Part shown: positions 1 through 11,600 of the stretch, piece after piece | Numbering within the stretch: position 1 is the stretch's first letter | Layout of the letters: every line of letters starts with the position of its first letter | DNA from: Atrichornis clamosus | Lineage: Eukaryota; Chordata; Aves; Passeriformes; Menuridae | Direction: 5' to 3' | NCBI GenBank assembly: GCA_013400975.1 | Contig: WBMZ01012778.1 | Location: 1-64,000 of the forward strand | Length of the DNA: 64,000 bases | Translations under genes and position numbers: made by a program | Notes under the pieces: generated by a model | Databases searched by the model: none | Told to the model about the DNA's origin: nothing | What the model saw: the letters and a program-made list of their open reading frames with translations, nothing else

Positions 1-107
1 GGGGCGGGGGCCGGTGCCGGTGCGGGCGGAGCGCGGCGGGACCGATGCGGGCAGTGCGCGGCGCGGGCCGGGCCGGCCCTATTTCTGCTCTCCGGGCCGG
101 AGCCGCC

Positions 108-115
108 TGACGTCA
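108..115. promoter_or_regulatory. Consensus cAMP response element (CREB/ATF site)
   Basis: Perfect palindromic TGACGTCA inside the CpG island, flanked by GCC and GCG. CREB/ATF family dimers bind this 8-mer, and functional copies usually lie within ~200 bp of a transcription start. It sits 8 bases from an octamer and 23 bases from a CCAAT box, which supports a real promoter module rather than a chance match. Activity-dependent regulation is an inference. Confidence 0.7.
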
Positions 116-122
116 GCGCTGT

Positions 123-130
123 ATTTGCAT
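123..130. promoter_or_regulatory. Octamer motif (POU-domain factor site)
   Basis: Perfect ATTTGCAT, equal to ATGCAAAT on the - strand, the canonical site for OCT1/OCT2 and other POU proteins. It stands in an AT-rich island (GTATTTGCATATT) within otherwise very GC-rich DNA, which makes it stand out. It lies between the CRE and the CCAAT box. Confidence 0.65.
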
Positions 131-137
131 ATTCCGC

Positions 138-142
138 CCAAT
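138..142 (+). promoter_or_regulatory. CCAAT box
   Basis: CCAAT in + orientation (ATTGG on the - strand) in the CpG island, in the context CGCCCAATCCC. NF-Y binds this pentamer in many promoters, typically 60-100 bp upstream of the start. If transcription runs leftwards, the order CCAAT, octamer, CRE, then an AAATAGG stretch (- strand, about 83-89) would place a start near 50-60. If it runs rightwards the box would be nearest to the start. Confidence 0.45.
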
Positions 143-535
143 CCCTGCACCTGTGCGGGCGGCGGGACCGCCCCCGGGGGGGGGAGACAGCGGGGACGCC
201 CCCTCGGGGCACTGCGGGGCGCGGGGGACCGGGACAGGGATGGAGCATCCCCGCGCGGGGCCAGGAGCACGGCGCCGTCCGTGGGTCAGAAACACCGGGC
301 GATCCTCGTGGGGGCGGGTGGTACCTCGGGCTGCGGCTGCTGAGCCCCTCGTTCTGGCCCCCAGGCAGCCCCCGCGCTCGGGGGAGAGCTGCTGCGGGGC
401 AATGCGTGTCCCGGGCTGCCTGGGGCCGGGCGAGACGGGACCACAGGACCCTCGCCATGTGTCCGTCAAACGGGGGTGACATCGTGGGACACCGGATTTT
501 CCCCGGTGGGATGCCGTGACTCCCACGGCAGGCAC

Positions 536-3500
536 TGCACAGCATTGGGCTGTTCTGGAGGTGTTCCTTCTATTCCCACATCTCCGTGTTTATACAGAGA
601 GGCAAACATGGAATTCGTTCATTCGCCTCTTCCTCTGGTTTCCTCAATATAATAATTTCTCATCTAGTTTTTAACAAGGATACTTGCAGGAGCAGGAGGC
701 ATGGCAGGACTGCAGAAGCAGTGGATTTGGGGTATTTGTTCCAAAGCCTGTGAGGAGGTTTAGGAAAAGGTAATGGGGCACCCAGAGTTAACAACAGGAG
801 AGGAGCGGTCTGAAAGACCTGATAAAGCATGTCAATTTTTGTGTTTCTTCCTATAAAGAGTCTTACAGCTGGACCCTGCAGAATTAAATTTGATTTGCTA
901 TTGGCTTCAGCGTGAAAAGGAAAGAACCCCCTAGTTCTGATGGTTAAAGAGACACAGGCTACTCTGGGAAACTGGGTCTAAGTCAGGGAGAAAATGTGCT
1001 TCGTAAAAAATCATTCCACAAAGTTAGGCACGAGGTTGCAGAAGAGGCTCTTTCATGAGGAAATTGGCGGGGGGTAGGTTATTTTTTATTTTCTATTTTC
1101 TTTGTAGGAAATAACAAATGATCAGACTTCTTGGCTTTCCAGAATTTTTCACACCTTTTTTTTTGGCCTGTTAAATCCAATATCACTGAAATATTTTCAG
1201 TGCTTGCAAATAAATAGAGCTTATTCTACCTAAACCATGCACAAAGGCTTGTAGGGACTTTTGGTATTTCATGGTTTTGTTCTTTAGGAAGATCTGAAAT
1301 TGCTGATTTAAGGTTTGGATTTTAAAAAGAAAACACAAGTGTAGTAAAAAAAAAAAAGGAGTATCCACTGTGTATTGTGCCTGGGCAACATAACAGAGGT
1401 CTTTGCAGAGTGTCCTGAAGAAATTAGTGCATATTTCATAGGTGCCCTATAGGTTTAAGAAATCTGAGGTTTTAAAAAAAATAACACTGAAATCTAATCA
1501 GCAACAAATATGATATCTCCAGTGAGATCTTTTTCTCTTTCCTGAGAGAAAAAAAAAATTGAAATTATATCAGCGGAGACAACTCTTCCCCATTTCCTGA
1601 AGGGAAGGAAGAAAAGTCTCTCCACTTACCAACATCATTTATTCTATGAAAATATGTCTGTGCTGTCAATTTGAAGTATTTACTAATCTCTCTGTATCTC
1701 TTCAAGTCGGACATAAATACGAGATGCATTAGGAGACATCTGAAGTATCTCCACTGCCCGTGTTTATTTATATCCACAAATGCTGGAGGATACAGCTTCT
1801 TTCCCACCAACAGCTTGCCTGGGTGATACTTGCCACCTCACTTTTGTAGCAGGAGAAACATTTTGCTCATTTCACGTCATCTGATGCGGTTTTCAATGCA
1901 CAGGCTGGAGCTGCTGTGTTTCTGCATTAGCCTGGCAGCCAAGGCAAGTGGGAGAGTGTGGTGTGGCAGTGCCATGAGCCTGCCACAACCTCCCTGTGCC
2001 ATCAGCTGTGCACCCCCTGTTCCACCCCAGCGAGGGGCTGTGGGGCCCCTGTGTGGATTTCCTGGGGCTCACCCACCTCCTGCACCTGCCGTGCTGGCCC
2101 TGCTGCTTTCACCCCTGCTCCTGAACCTCTGAATAAGCACCCTGAGCATCTTGACAGCTAAAGAAGGAGCATATTTACCCTGCACAGCGGGTGTTGGACA
2201 CCTTGGCCCAGGCAAAGTGCCCATTTGCTCTTCCATCAGTTCGCAGGTGCTGAGGGTGTCCATGTTCTCAAGCCAGGTACCTCAGGAGACACAAATTCCT
2301 GTTTCCCACCATTGACACAAGTGGGTATTAGGAGGCATTTTTAGTGCCTTCTCTTCCACATTTGGGTCCTGTGCATTTCTCTGGTATGTTGGTTCAAAAT
2401 CTTTTGATGTTTTCCAACCTTTTGAAAATCTTTGTTATAAAAAGAGGATGCAGGCACCTCTCCTCATACCCTCAATTCCAGCCAGCTCCATCCCACTCTT
2501 CTTCAAACACTTTCAGTCTGTCCTGAGACCTTTAAAAGTCCCGTGGAAGTGTGTCTGCATCCCAAGAGGTGTTTTTGAAAGGATGCTGGGGAGATTTTCA
2601 GGGAGGGAGTCTGCTTTCTTCCCACACTGGTTCAGCCACCTGTGAAGCTGGGCAAAGCAAACAGCTTTCTTATACAGCTGGAGAAATAAACTGAACAGGC
2701 TGGCAATGAAAAACTGATAAATTCCTCATCTTCAGGGCTGGATAAGTTTGAAGCAAAATAATTGTTTCTTTCTTTTGAACTGGGAATTGAAGAGGCCCCA
2801 AAAAAAATGATTGTAGTTAGAAAGAAGAGAAAAATGGATGATTTTAAAGACAAGACTTGAGCACATAAAAATTCATATGCAGAAAAAGAAGAAAAATGAA
2901 ATTTTTTTTTTTCAAGGAAACACAGGATAACCTGTTCCCCATAATGAGCATTAAGCACCCTCACATTCCTTCTGTTTCAAGAAATATATATTAGAACCAG
3001 AAAACTCTGGAAGTTTAGAGGAGTTGAAGCTGCAAGTGACATTAGATTAATGTGATGCAGGCAAATCTGAGGACTGTGAAGAAGGAGCGTCTTCAGCCAG
3101 TCCCAGCCTTGCGTACTTCCATGAGAGAAGCTGGAAATGTGCATCCTCTTGTCAGCTTTGACTGATGGGACTTCAGGAATTTGATGAGAAATTTTAAACC
3201 TATTGGCGAGGCAGAGCTCTGTGTCACTGTAGATATGATTGCACTCAAGGGTGACCAGAGCAGTTGGTTAAAGGAAAAGAGTTTTAAAGAACAGATGATC
3301 TTCTCTCACAGAGCTTCTCCTTTTTAATTATAAAAAACAGCACAACAGAGCAATACACATAGCCGAGACTCCCTGAGCTCTACCAGCAAAGGAATTAGCT
3401 GGTAACCATGTGAGCCATCTGAAGTACTTCCACAATCTAGTAAGTGTTGCTCAGAAGAGGAAGAGAAGGCTTCCTCTTTGAAAATTCAAACCTTGAATGG

Positions 3501-6316
3501 CAGCAAATCACCCACCTACCCACTTGTCTAGCCTTGTTGGCTAAATGCAGTAACTAAATATGAAATTTCAAAAGAACATTGTATTCACTGGAAACAGGAA
3601 GCTGAGGAGGTAATAGGACAACAAGATTCATGCTCATCACTTTGAGTCATTTGAACCAAGGGCCTAAATCAGACCTGATTAAGATCGGAACTCAAAACGA
3701 GATTCAATCAAAACTAGAGACATTAAACAAATACAAATGTGACAAGAGTCATGATTCAATTATTAGAAGTCCATCTTTTAATTGCTCATTAAGATGACAG
3801 TGTGTATCTTTGCCTACACACATTTAGCAAAGCCTTTTCACTTTGACAGCATATAAAATTATCCCTGCCAACTGTATATCTCTTACTTTTTATGTCAACT
3901 TTAGAGTTGCCAGTTTTTCATTATCCTCTTGCTCACAAATTAATAGGGAGAACAAATTTAATAGCAGCCTCAAACCTTTAGAGATTATGTCAGCCTTGTG
4001 TATCTGTGCCAGTTAAATTACCATTTATTTCTGCTTAAATTTAATGTGGTCATCTTCATACAAACACACATACTCAGAGCCTGCTCTCGGGGTGCAGCAG
4101 GCATGCACTGAGGGGCTGCCCTGAGAAGCTGACATGGAGCTTGGACTTGAGCTTTTCTCAATCACACTACCCTGTTTAAGGTGCAGCAGGCGGAGAGGAC
4201 CAAGGTCGAGAGCTGCAAACATGCAAGAGGTTTCTCTGGGTGCTGCTCTCCCACACCATTACCAGCTGGAATGCCTGTGGACGAGCCTCTGCAGCAGAGG
4301 AATGTCCTTTGGATGATCAAAATAGGTTGAGGTACAGACCTAGGTAAAGGTGCTGGCCTTAGTGACCTGTCCTTCTCTGTCTTCATCATGTTTCAGTAAA
4401 TGATTGCTCTGGTTGGTGGATGCTGGATTGCGGTGCTTGGTCCCTGCCTTCATAGCTGTAAGTCCAAAACACAAAAAATACTTTGTAAAAGATGTTTTAT
4501 ACCAAAGGAAATACGAAGGGTAGAAACAGTGGTCTGATTCATTTCACAGCTGTAGTCTTTTTTGATTTGTTCGTAATTTTCTACGCTACTGCTTCCAATT
4601 TGATAGTGTCTGGGCCTCGGATGACAATGGGAATGGGATAACAGATGATGAGCTCAAAATACTGAACACAATCATACTCACCCTACGTGTACCCACAATC
4701 AATATGTCACTTTGAGGAAGGAACCATCAGCCACCGGGCAAAGTTTGGAATATAAAATGTCACAAGAACTCAAGGCACATTTCTTATTTCTTGGGAATTG
4801 TCAGAGCAACTGAGTTGTTGCTGTGTAGGGAAAATGTGGAATGTTCAAATAAATAGCCCCAGAGACCTGAATTCAAATTGATGTGGCAATTCTGAGCAGC
4901 TCCCTCCATCCCCATTGCCCTGGGAACCACAGGCACATGGCCAACTGTAAGGCTAATGGCAGGACCAGTAGGAACAGGTCCCGTGGCCATTGACTGAACA
5001 TGTGGCTTTGGGAATGGCACCAATTTTCCTCATTTTACCCATCTCTGAATATTTTGTTGGTCTCTTCTCCCAGGCATCATCCAAAGCAGCAGACAGCATT
5101 TATCTGAAGACAAGAAAGAACTTTGATCCGAGAGCATGGGTAACAACAAGGTGTTTAGATTTTTCCCAAGCTCCTTGGCTCCTTGTAAATACAGTGCAGT
5201 CATAGGCAAGTCCTGGTGCATATTCTAGAGCATCTGGTGATCTTTCTTTCAAGCTTGTTTTCAAGAGGAAGTTTAAAGCGAGGAGCTCTAGCAGAGTTAG
5301 AGACATGGGACTCCTAATCCATGTCATCAAAACTTCCTGTGTCAGAGAGAAAGAGGCAGATGGATGAAACAGGTGAAGATGAAAGAACATGCACCAAAGC
5401 AGAAGAAAAAACAGTGAGAAATGTGAGCCTGCTTTATCTGAAGCACAGGAAAAAGTTTTCTAAATCATCTTTGCATTTTATCTCATCGTTTAATAGCTTT
5501 TACTTTGCGCCTCTGCATATCTGCGCTGTATATCAGGTTCCAGAAATGCATATGAGCAGGGGTGAATTGTCTGCGGATTCATAAAATTGCCTTTGCAGAC
5601 AGATGGCCAGCAAGTAGCTGGGAGGGAGAGTACAAGCAAGGAGGATGTCGTTCTTCAAGAAAAATTAAGAAATTAAATGGCACCAACAGTGCTAAGAAAG
5701 ACAAACCCCTACAAAGCATGAGCCATACTCAGTTTAAACAGCAATTAAATGATTTAGAACAAGCCTGCGATCATTTACAATTTTTAAAGGTGAAAGGTGT
5801 GATTTTGGTAATACCTTAAAATTAAAAGGCCAGCCACTCCATCTTTAAAACGATGGTTTCTCTCCTGGAAGACTTATCTCATTGTCAGTCCATTAGCAGC
5901 CAGCCAGAACCCATCCTTACAAAAATAATTGGCTATTGATATATGGTAATACTGAAAAGTTATTCTTATTTTTGTTCATTGCTATGGAAAGATGTCCTCT
6001 CTAGCCTACACTTTCAATCATTATAAATGCTACTGTGAAAAACTAAAAACACTGTTCTGAGATAGGTTAAGATCTACTTCACAAATAAATATATTTTACC
6101 ACTAAGAGAAGAAGCAAATGTCACTGGTACCGAGTGTTTTATACACAGTAGAGACCACTTAGGCTGAGATATTCCCCTCATAGCAAATTAGTGTCACTGG
6201 CCGTGCAGAGTCCCCTCTGCATGACAGGCTCCTGCACAGGGTTTATACCTGCTGTGCTCATGTGAAAAATTGGCTCTGAATCACAACCCCCTCCTCTTCC
6301 CTTGAAGGGGGCTGAA
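536..6316. other. Noncoding DNA right of the CpG island
   Basis: AT-leaning, CpG-poor sequence. It contains homopolymer runs such as an A12 at about 1346-1357 and a T run at about 2902-2912. No recognisable exon, RNA gene or young transposon was seen. Open frames are short and scattered over both strands. The stretch 5560-5830 holds an 85-codon frame followed by a splice-donor-like AAAGGTGAAAG; it is discussed in the findings and not called as a gene. The DNA at 5830-6050 (TAATTGG, ATATGG and similar words) could be conserved noncoding sequence, but this cannot be judged from one genome. Confidence 0.6.
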
Positions 6317-6370
6317 AAGGATGGTTTACCTTGGAGAAGGATGGTTTACCTCGGAAAAGGGTGGTTTACC
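6317..6370 (+). repeat. Short tandem repeat, 20-bp unit, 2.7 copies
   Basis: Three head-to-tail copies of a 20-bp unit built on AAGGATGGTTTACC: 6317-6336, 6337-6356 and a partial 6357-6370. The copies differ by only a few substitutions (TTGGAG versus TCGGAA linkers; GATGG versus GGTGG). The near identity suggests a fairly recent local duplication. Confidence 0.85.
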
Positions 6371-8519
6371 AGAGCCAGGCGGGGAGCACTGCTCTCTGCA
6401 GTGACTGAGGTCCCATCTCCCCCTCAGCCCAGGAAAGGGTCGCGTCCTGTGCACTGCTGCAGTGCCTGGATCCTGGGGGAACGGGAAGCCTGGGAACAGC
6501 CAACCCCACCTCCTCACCACCCACTGTGCCCTGTAACATTTGTGCCGGGGCTGGGAAGTTTGCATTGAGGCTGTTAAAGCTGTGAGGAGCTGGTGGCAGA
6601 TGCTGCACTTGCCAGCTAAGCACCCCTCTAGAAGAGCTAATAAAACCAGAGGACATTAGGCTTCAGAATGCCGTATTTTAAAGATAAAAAGTCTCTGCCT
6701 GGAATCGTACTAAGATTTTTACTTTCTTGTGGACAGCTATTTGGCTGTGCTGTAGCACAATCTAGAGCTGAACGGAAACAATGGGTTATAAATCTCTGGA
6801 TGGGACAAAATGCAAGGGAGAAGAGAGAAAGAGGGGGAATAATCGATCATGACAGAGAATTTTTGGGACCACGGTTTGAGCCAGTAGTCAAAATTCCTCA
6901 TGCTTAAGACTCAAGCACACACCAATGAGAAAGTAAGGTGTTAAACAGCTTCAATAAATCTGTCTTGGGACGTCATGTAGACAATTGTTTTTTGGTTGTT
7001 TTGTCTTATTTACAGCAACTCATTTGTAGCAGTTGTTGATAAAATGTTTTATGGGATAAAAAATTAGTGTTAGGTTTGTTTCAGCTGCTTATGAAATTAT
7101 TTTTTCCTTATATATTTTTCATGTTTTGCCAAAATTCTACTATAACTCTTCCAACACCAACATATCACTCTCACTGGTTACTACACCGAGTCTCTGTTAT
7201 CCCTTTAGCAACAGCCTCTCCTGCAATAAAAGGAAATGCATTTTTTCTCTTGTCTCTTATTGTTCAGAATTACACTTGGATATTACAGTTGTCAATGTTT
7301 AGTATTAAATCATTTCCCTGCCAATTCATGGTAATCAAATCTTCCACAAAGTCAATAGCAATAACATTTTTATAAGGCATTGTCTCCCTAAGCCTATTAG
7401 ATGGTTTCAGATCTTCAGATCTTCTGTTCTGAAAATAATAGGTAGTGACCTGGAACAAAGTATAAAATCTGTGAAAGTCACACAAGCAGCCATGTCATTG
7501 CTCAGCAACCAAACCTATGGGTCAGAGCTCTGACTGGTTCAGACAGGTCACACAATCATATGAGTAACTTTTATTTTTCTCTAGAAAAAAATGCAAAATA
7601 AATAAATGAGCTACCAGGCATACTGGAACCAATAACAGTATTTCCACCACATTTAATGGGACCAGATGTTGGCTTTGCAGAGCTATATGGGATGTTACAC
7701 TGGGTACATCTGTGCTGCAATGCAAATAAGCCACTACAAGTCACGGGAAGATGCTTAAGCTGGTTTAAAGGAGGCACCATCAGCTGCAGCACTGCAGAAC
7801 AGAGAGAAGGGCTGACACCCCAGTGCAGCCCCAAGGATTTGTTTGCACCATGACCTGGTGTGTAGCTGTGTGCTGCCACAGCCCCTATGCCATGAGACAA
7901 AGACCTCCTCCTTCAGCATCCTTTCAGTTGAACACAGCTTTCACCTGCCTCTCATTCAGCTCCTCAGGATAAACTTCAGTTTCTTCTTCTTCTGCCTTTA
8001 GGAGTGGCAGGGCCACACCGCTGAGGGTTACTCAGGAGTGGAAGGAGCCAAAATGGGTCACAGCAAAGACAAAATGTGACTGGAATTAATTAATTGCAAG
8101 TGTGCAGCTTGCACAGAACCTACAGAAGTTTTGTGTGAAAGGAAATGGCACAACTACAGCTTTCTGTCGTGGCTATTTACAAACACAGATGGAGAAAATA
8201 TTACAAAGAATTAAAATATCTTTATCGTTATGCTGTGCTACTTGCTATGCTGTAACTTCTTAAATGGAAGAATAAAGGCTTATCTAAATAAATTCAGCCT
8301 TTAAAGGAAAAGGCTCAGGAGGGACATCACTGCACTTGCAGCTAGAGAGGGAGGGCAGTGAGATGGACAAAGGGTTTCCCATGGACACACAGTGAATGTG
8401 CATGGCTAAGGGTGCAACACGGGATGATCTGTTCGATAGAAGGGAGGGACAAATAACCCCAAGGGCAGTTAAAGAAAGGAATAATGACTCACAGAGGATG
8501 TAGGATCTTTACTTCAAGA
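6371..8519. other. Noncoding DNA, no feature recognised
   Basis: Mixed-composition DNA with T-rich stretches near 6985-7110. I see no exon with flanking splice signals, no RNA gene and no clear repeat. Open frames of 60-109 codons on both strands overlap one another and have no family resemblance. Confidence 0.55.
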
Positions 8520-8648
8520 TATTTAAAATTTGAATGGATGAGGCTCTGAGAACCTGCTCTAGCAGACGCTGCCTTGAGCAGGAAGTTGGGCTCAATCACC
8601 TCCAGAGGTCCCACCCACATAATTTTGTCTACAGCTCTGTGATTTTCT
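8520..8648 (+). mobile_element. Old CR1 LINE 3' fragment
   Basis: The block with GAGCAGGAAGTTGGGCTCAA, then CACCTCCAGAGGTCCCACCC and a terminal CTCTGTGATTTTC matches the end of an avian CR1 in + orientation, whose usual form is GGTTGGACTAGATGATCTCC, AGAGGTCCCTTCCAACC, then TTCTGTGATT. Substitutions are many, so this is an old, 5'-truncated copy with no coding potential. The left border is indistinct because of divergence. Confidence 0.65.
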
Positions 8649-11600
8649 AAACAATTTTTGATGATGGCTACTAGAAAAAGGAGGATCACTTAGTGAGTAT
8701 AACCAGCTAAGTCCATGACCACTTACAGGCAATCAGACTTGGATCTGTGTATTGTGATACTATTGAAGATAGCAAGTCTCCAGCTGACTTTGAGCTAAAA
8801 GAGCAAAGCAGAGGCTCAGATTCTAAATCAATAGTGAAAACTGATCTAAAAGGTCTTATTTTCTGTCTCGAAGTAGAAGTTCTGTTGAAAATCACACATA
8901 GGATATTATGATGAACAGTTGCTGTTGTGGTATTAAATAAGATTAATATACCTAAAAGTCTATTATTTGATTCTCATCCTCATGACAGCTCCTGATGAGG
9001 TCTGAACTGAGATATTTTGCTGCATTGTGTCTGCTCTATTGTGGTTGTGGGTGTTCTGGGTGATCCTGCTCCATGTGGCTGCCAATGCTTTAACAGAATT
9101 TTCCAACATACAAACCCAGCATCTTTAAGAATTTTCTCTCCCTTTCAGCTCCCTTCAGCCTGAGGTTTCTTGACTTGGCTTTAAAGAATACTGTTGCTGC
9201 TGTTGAATCCTTCAATCACTTCCACAAGTTATTGGCACACACTGGGTGCACACATCCCTCTTCTGTAGATTTTAATGATACTGGAGGATCTCTCAAATCA
9301 TGAGGCTACTGCCCAAGAGGTGACTTAGTTCTTCTTTCACTCACAACACAAATCCTGCAGTCAGTAAACTCTCTACATCTGGCCACGTATAAATGAACTA
9401 ATCTAACTAAAAATCAAGGTGTACCAGGCACAACACAGGCTGTGAAGTAGCTGTGCTTTCTCAGTTTAATTTGAGCTTTGAGGGAGTGCAGTAACCTCAG
9501 TGTCACCAAGACATCACCATCACATCCTCAATTAACTTATTGTTTTGTTTCCATAGCAAGGAGCAAAAGCAATGCTGTTTTTGAAGACACTTTAATTTCT
9601 CTAACCCTACAGTCCTACAAAGCAGAACAATGGTCTGAAAGGGACCATATGCTGATGAGTGGGTTTCTCCCAAGGGTGGCTTGAATGCCCTTACACACTC
9701 AAAAGATGAAGTGTGGAAGTGCTCTGCAATCACTTCTCACTTGTGTGTGGGTGATGGAGCTACATCTGTGCAAACCAGAGGCATGAGCTTCATTGATTCA
9801 GATGGGTAATTTATTTCTGGCTCCGCAAGGCAAACCCAGGGGGACCAGCAGTCAATACTAGTAGAAGTGGATTAGCACAAGAACACACATCTTTTGGGTC
9901 AGTGGGCAGAAAAAATAGTTATTATTCCTATTAGCTCAGATTCAGGTGAAAAAGAAAGGAAAAAGTTAGTGTCAACTGCAGGTTCTATATATCTTGTTTT
10001 TCCTTTTTCTTTGACAGGTTACAAAATCTGCCACTATTCTGTTCTTTTTTTCTTTCTTTCCTTTTTTTTTTTTTTTAATATTGATGCATTTTAAATGGGA
10101 AGAAATAAGAGAATGGGGACAGATCAAGTCCCTATTCTCATCTCACCTTCTTCATGTATTGTGTAACTCCCTAATGGCTGGGAACCTGTTCAAAGCTCCT
10201 CATTTTCAGCGTGTTCAGATCTCAAGGGACAAGACCCACGGCTAATATTCAAGACAATGTATTCCTGTCTATGAATAACATGAAGAAATAAATCTGTTTT
10301 ACTTCTTCTGCCTCTCACATGGCCTTAATGAAGAATTTGCAACACTGTCTCCCCCAGGGTAACGGGTACCATCTAATATCTGCATTTTAAATATTCTTTC
10401 CCTCCCTCAAGCCCCAACTTGAATTCTGAAAACCAGGAAAATTGTTTGCTCCAGGCTTACCAAGAAACATACAAACAAGTTTCTGCAAATAACTAGGGCT
10501 TTAAACTTTAAAAGGGCCACAGCATAAAGAGGAAATATGGCCAAGCTCAGAGGTCTTCACCTTTCCAGGGATGCTGGAGTCAAGGCATGAACCTGATGAA
10601 ACTTGGTGTAAAAGACTTCTAAAACCAAGACAAAACCTATTTTTACAGCATCGTTCCCAAGTGAAGTGGATAAAACCTCCCATTTTCTTCCTGCCCCACT
10701 CTCCATGCCCCCAAATGTCTTTCCACCTCACATAAGAGAAAATTTACCCCACACTGTGTAGACATGAGCTTTGTGGGGAGCTGTTAGCTCCACGTGGAGG
10801 GCTGCTACCCTGGGAAGGAAGGCAGAGCTTCCCATCAGCTCCTCATTTTGCTCTCATTCACTTACAGATGTGACAAGATTACCAAAAGTACATCTGGCCT
10901 CAAAATATTTTCAAAATCCAGCAACTTCTGTGCTCCAAGACCTATCTTGGACCTAGTTTTGAAAATCATGCTGAAGAGTATGTGCAACTCCTGCTCCAGC
11001 AGTACTTGACTGCTCCATCTCAGGTGACCACAATTTGCTCCAAATAGTTTCTAGACATTTGTAATGTTTCTGCAATGCCAAGAAAGCACAGAAGCAGCCT
11101 GACCAGGACATCTGTCTGGGTGAGGTTTTATTTGGCGCACTCTTGCCTAGAACAGAGACGTGAATGTTGCTCCTCATGTAAATAGAAACCTCCAAATCAT
11201 TGTGCCTTTTCTGGTGAAAATATTAACATGCTTCAAGCATGTATTGACAGCTTGGTTCAAGCTCCAACTGGCTTTTTGCTTTGTTAGGTTATAGGTTTGA
11301 GTCCTAAGTTCTTGTTCATATAAAATTCCCAATTTTTATGGGAGAGAAAATGAATATCTAGACCAAGATTTGGCCCCCAGTACAACTGGTCTAACTGGGG
11401 TTATTCTGTGATGCAATCTTAAGAAGCAAGTGAAACCAGCTATAATAGAGCTGGGAGAAAGTGGAAAAGAATTAGAAAAATGTACATGAAGAAATTAACC
11501 CTTTTCTCCTGTTCTTTGGGAGATTACAAATATTTAGAGTGTCACAAATGTTACATAATCAAAAAGCTCAAACTGGACAGGTGTTAATGGTTACTCTGGA

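Larger units (their letters stand above)
1..535. promoter_or_regulatory. CpG island with promoter-like motif cluster
   Basis: The first ~535 bases are strongly GC-rich with dense CpG, and composition drops abruptly to AT-rich, CpG-poor DNA after about 540. Such islands mark most housekeeping and developmental promoters in vertebrates. Visible motifs are a GC box (Sp1/KLF type) at 1-9, another at 310-318, a CRE at 108-115, an octamer at 123-130, a CCAAT box at 138-142 and a G run near 176-184. Open frames here are by-products of high GC and look like no known protein. No strong splice donor is visible on the + strand. The island is cut by the left window edge, so its true extent and the first exon are unknown. 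Identification as an island is firm; which gene it serves, and in which direction, is not determinable here. Confidence 0.85.

Noticed and set aside
14..535. Open frames of 108-140 codons on both strands in the CpG island
   Set aside because: They are rich in Gly, Arg, Pro and Ala on overlapping frames, as expected from GC-rich DNA with few stop codons. There is no domain resemblance and no splice donor.
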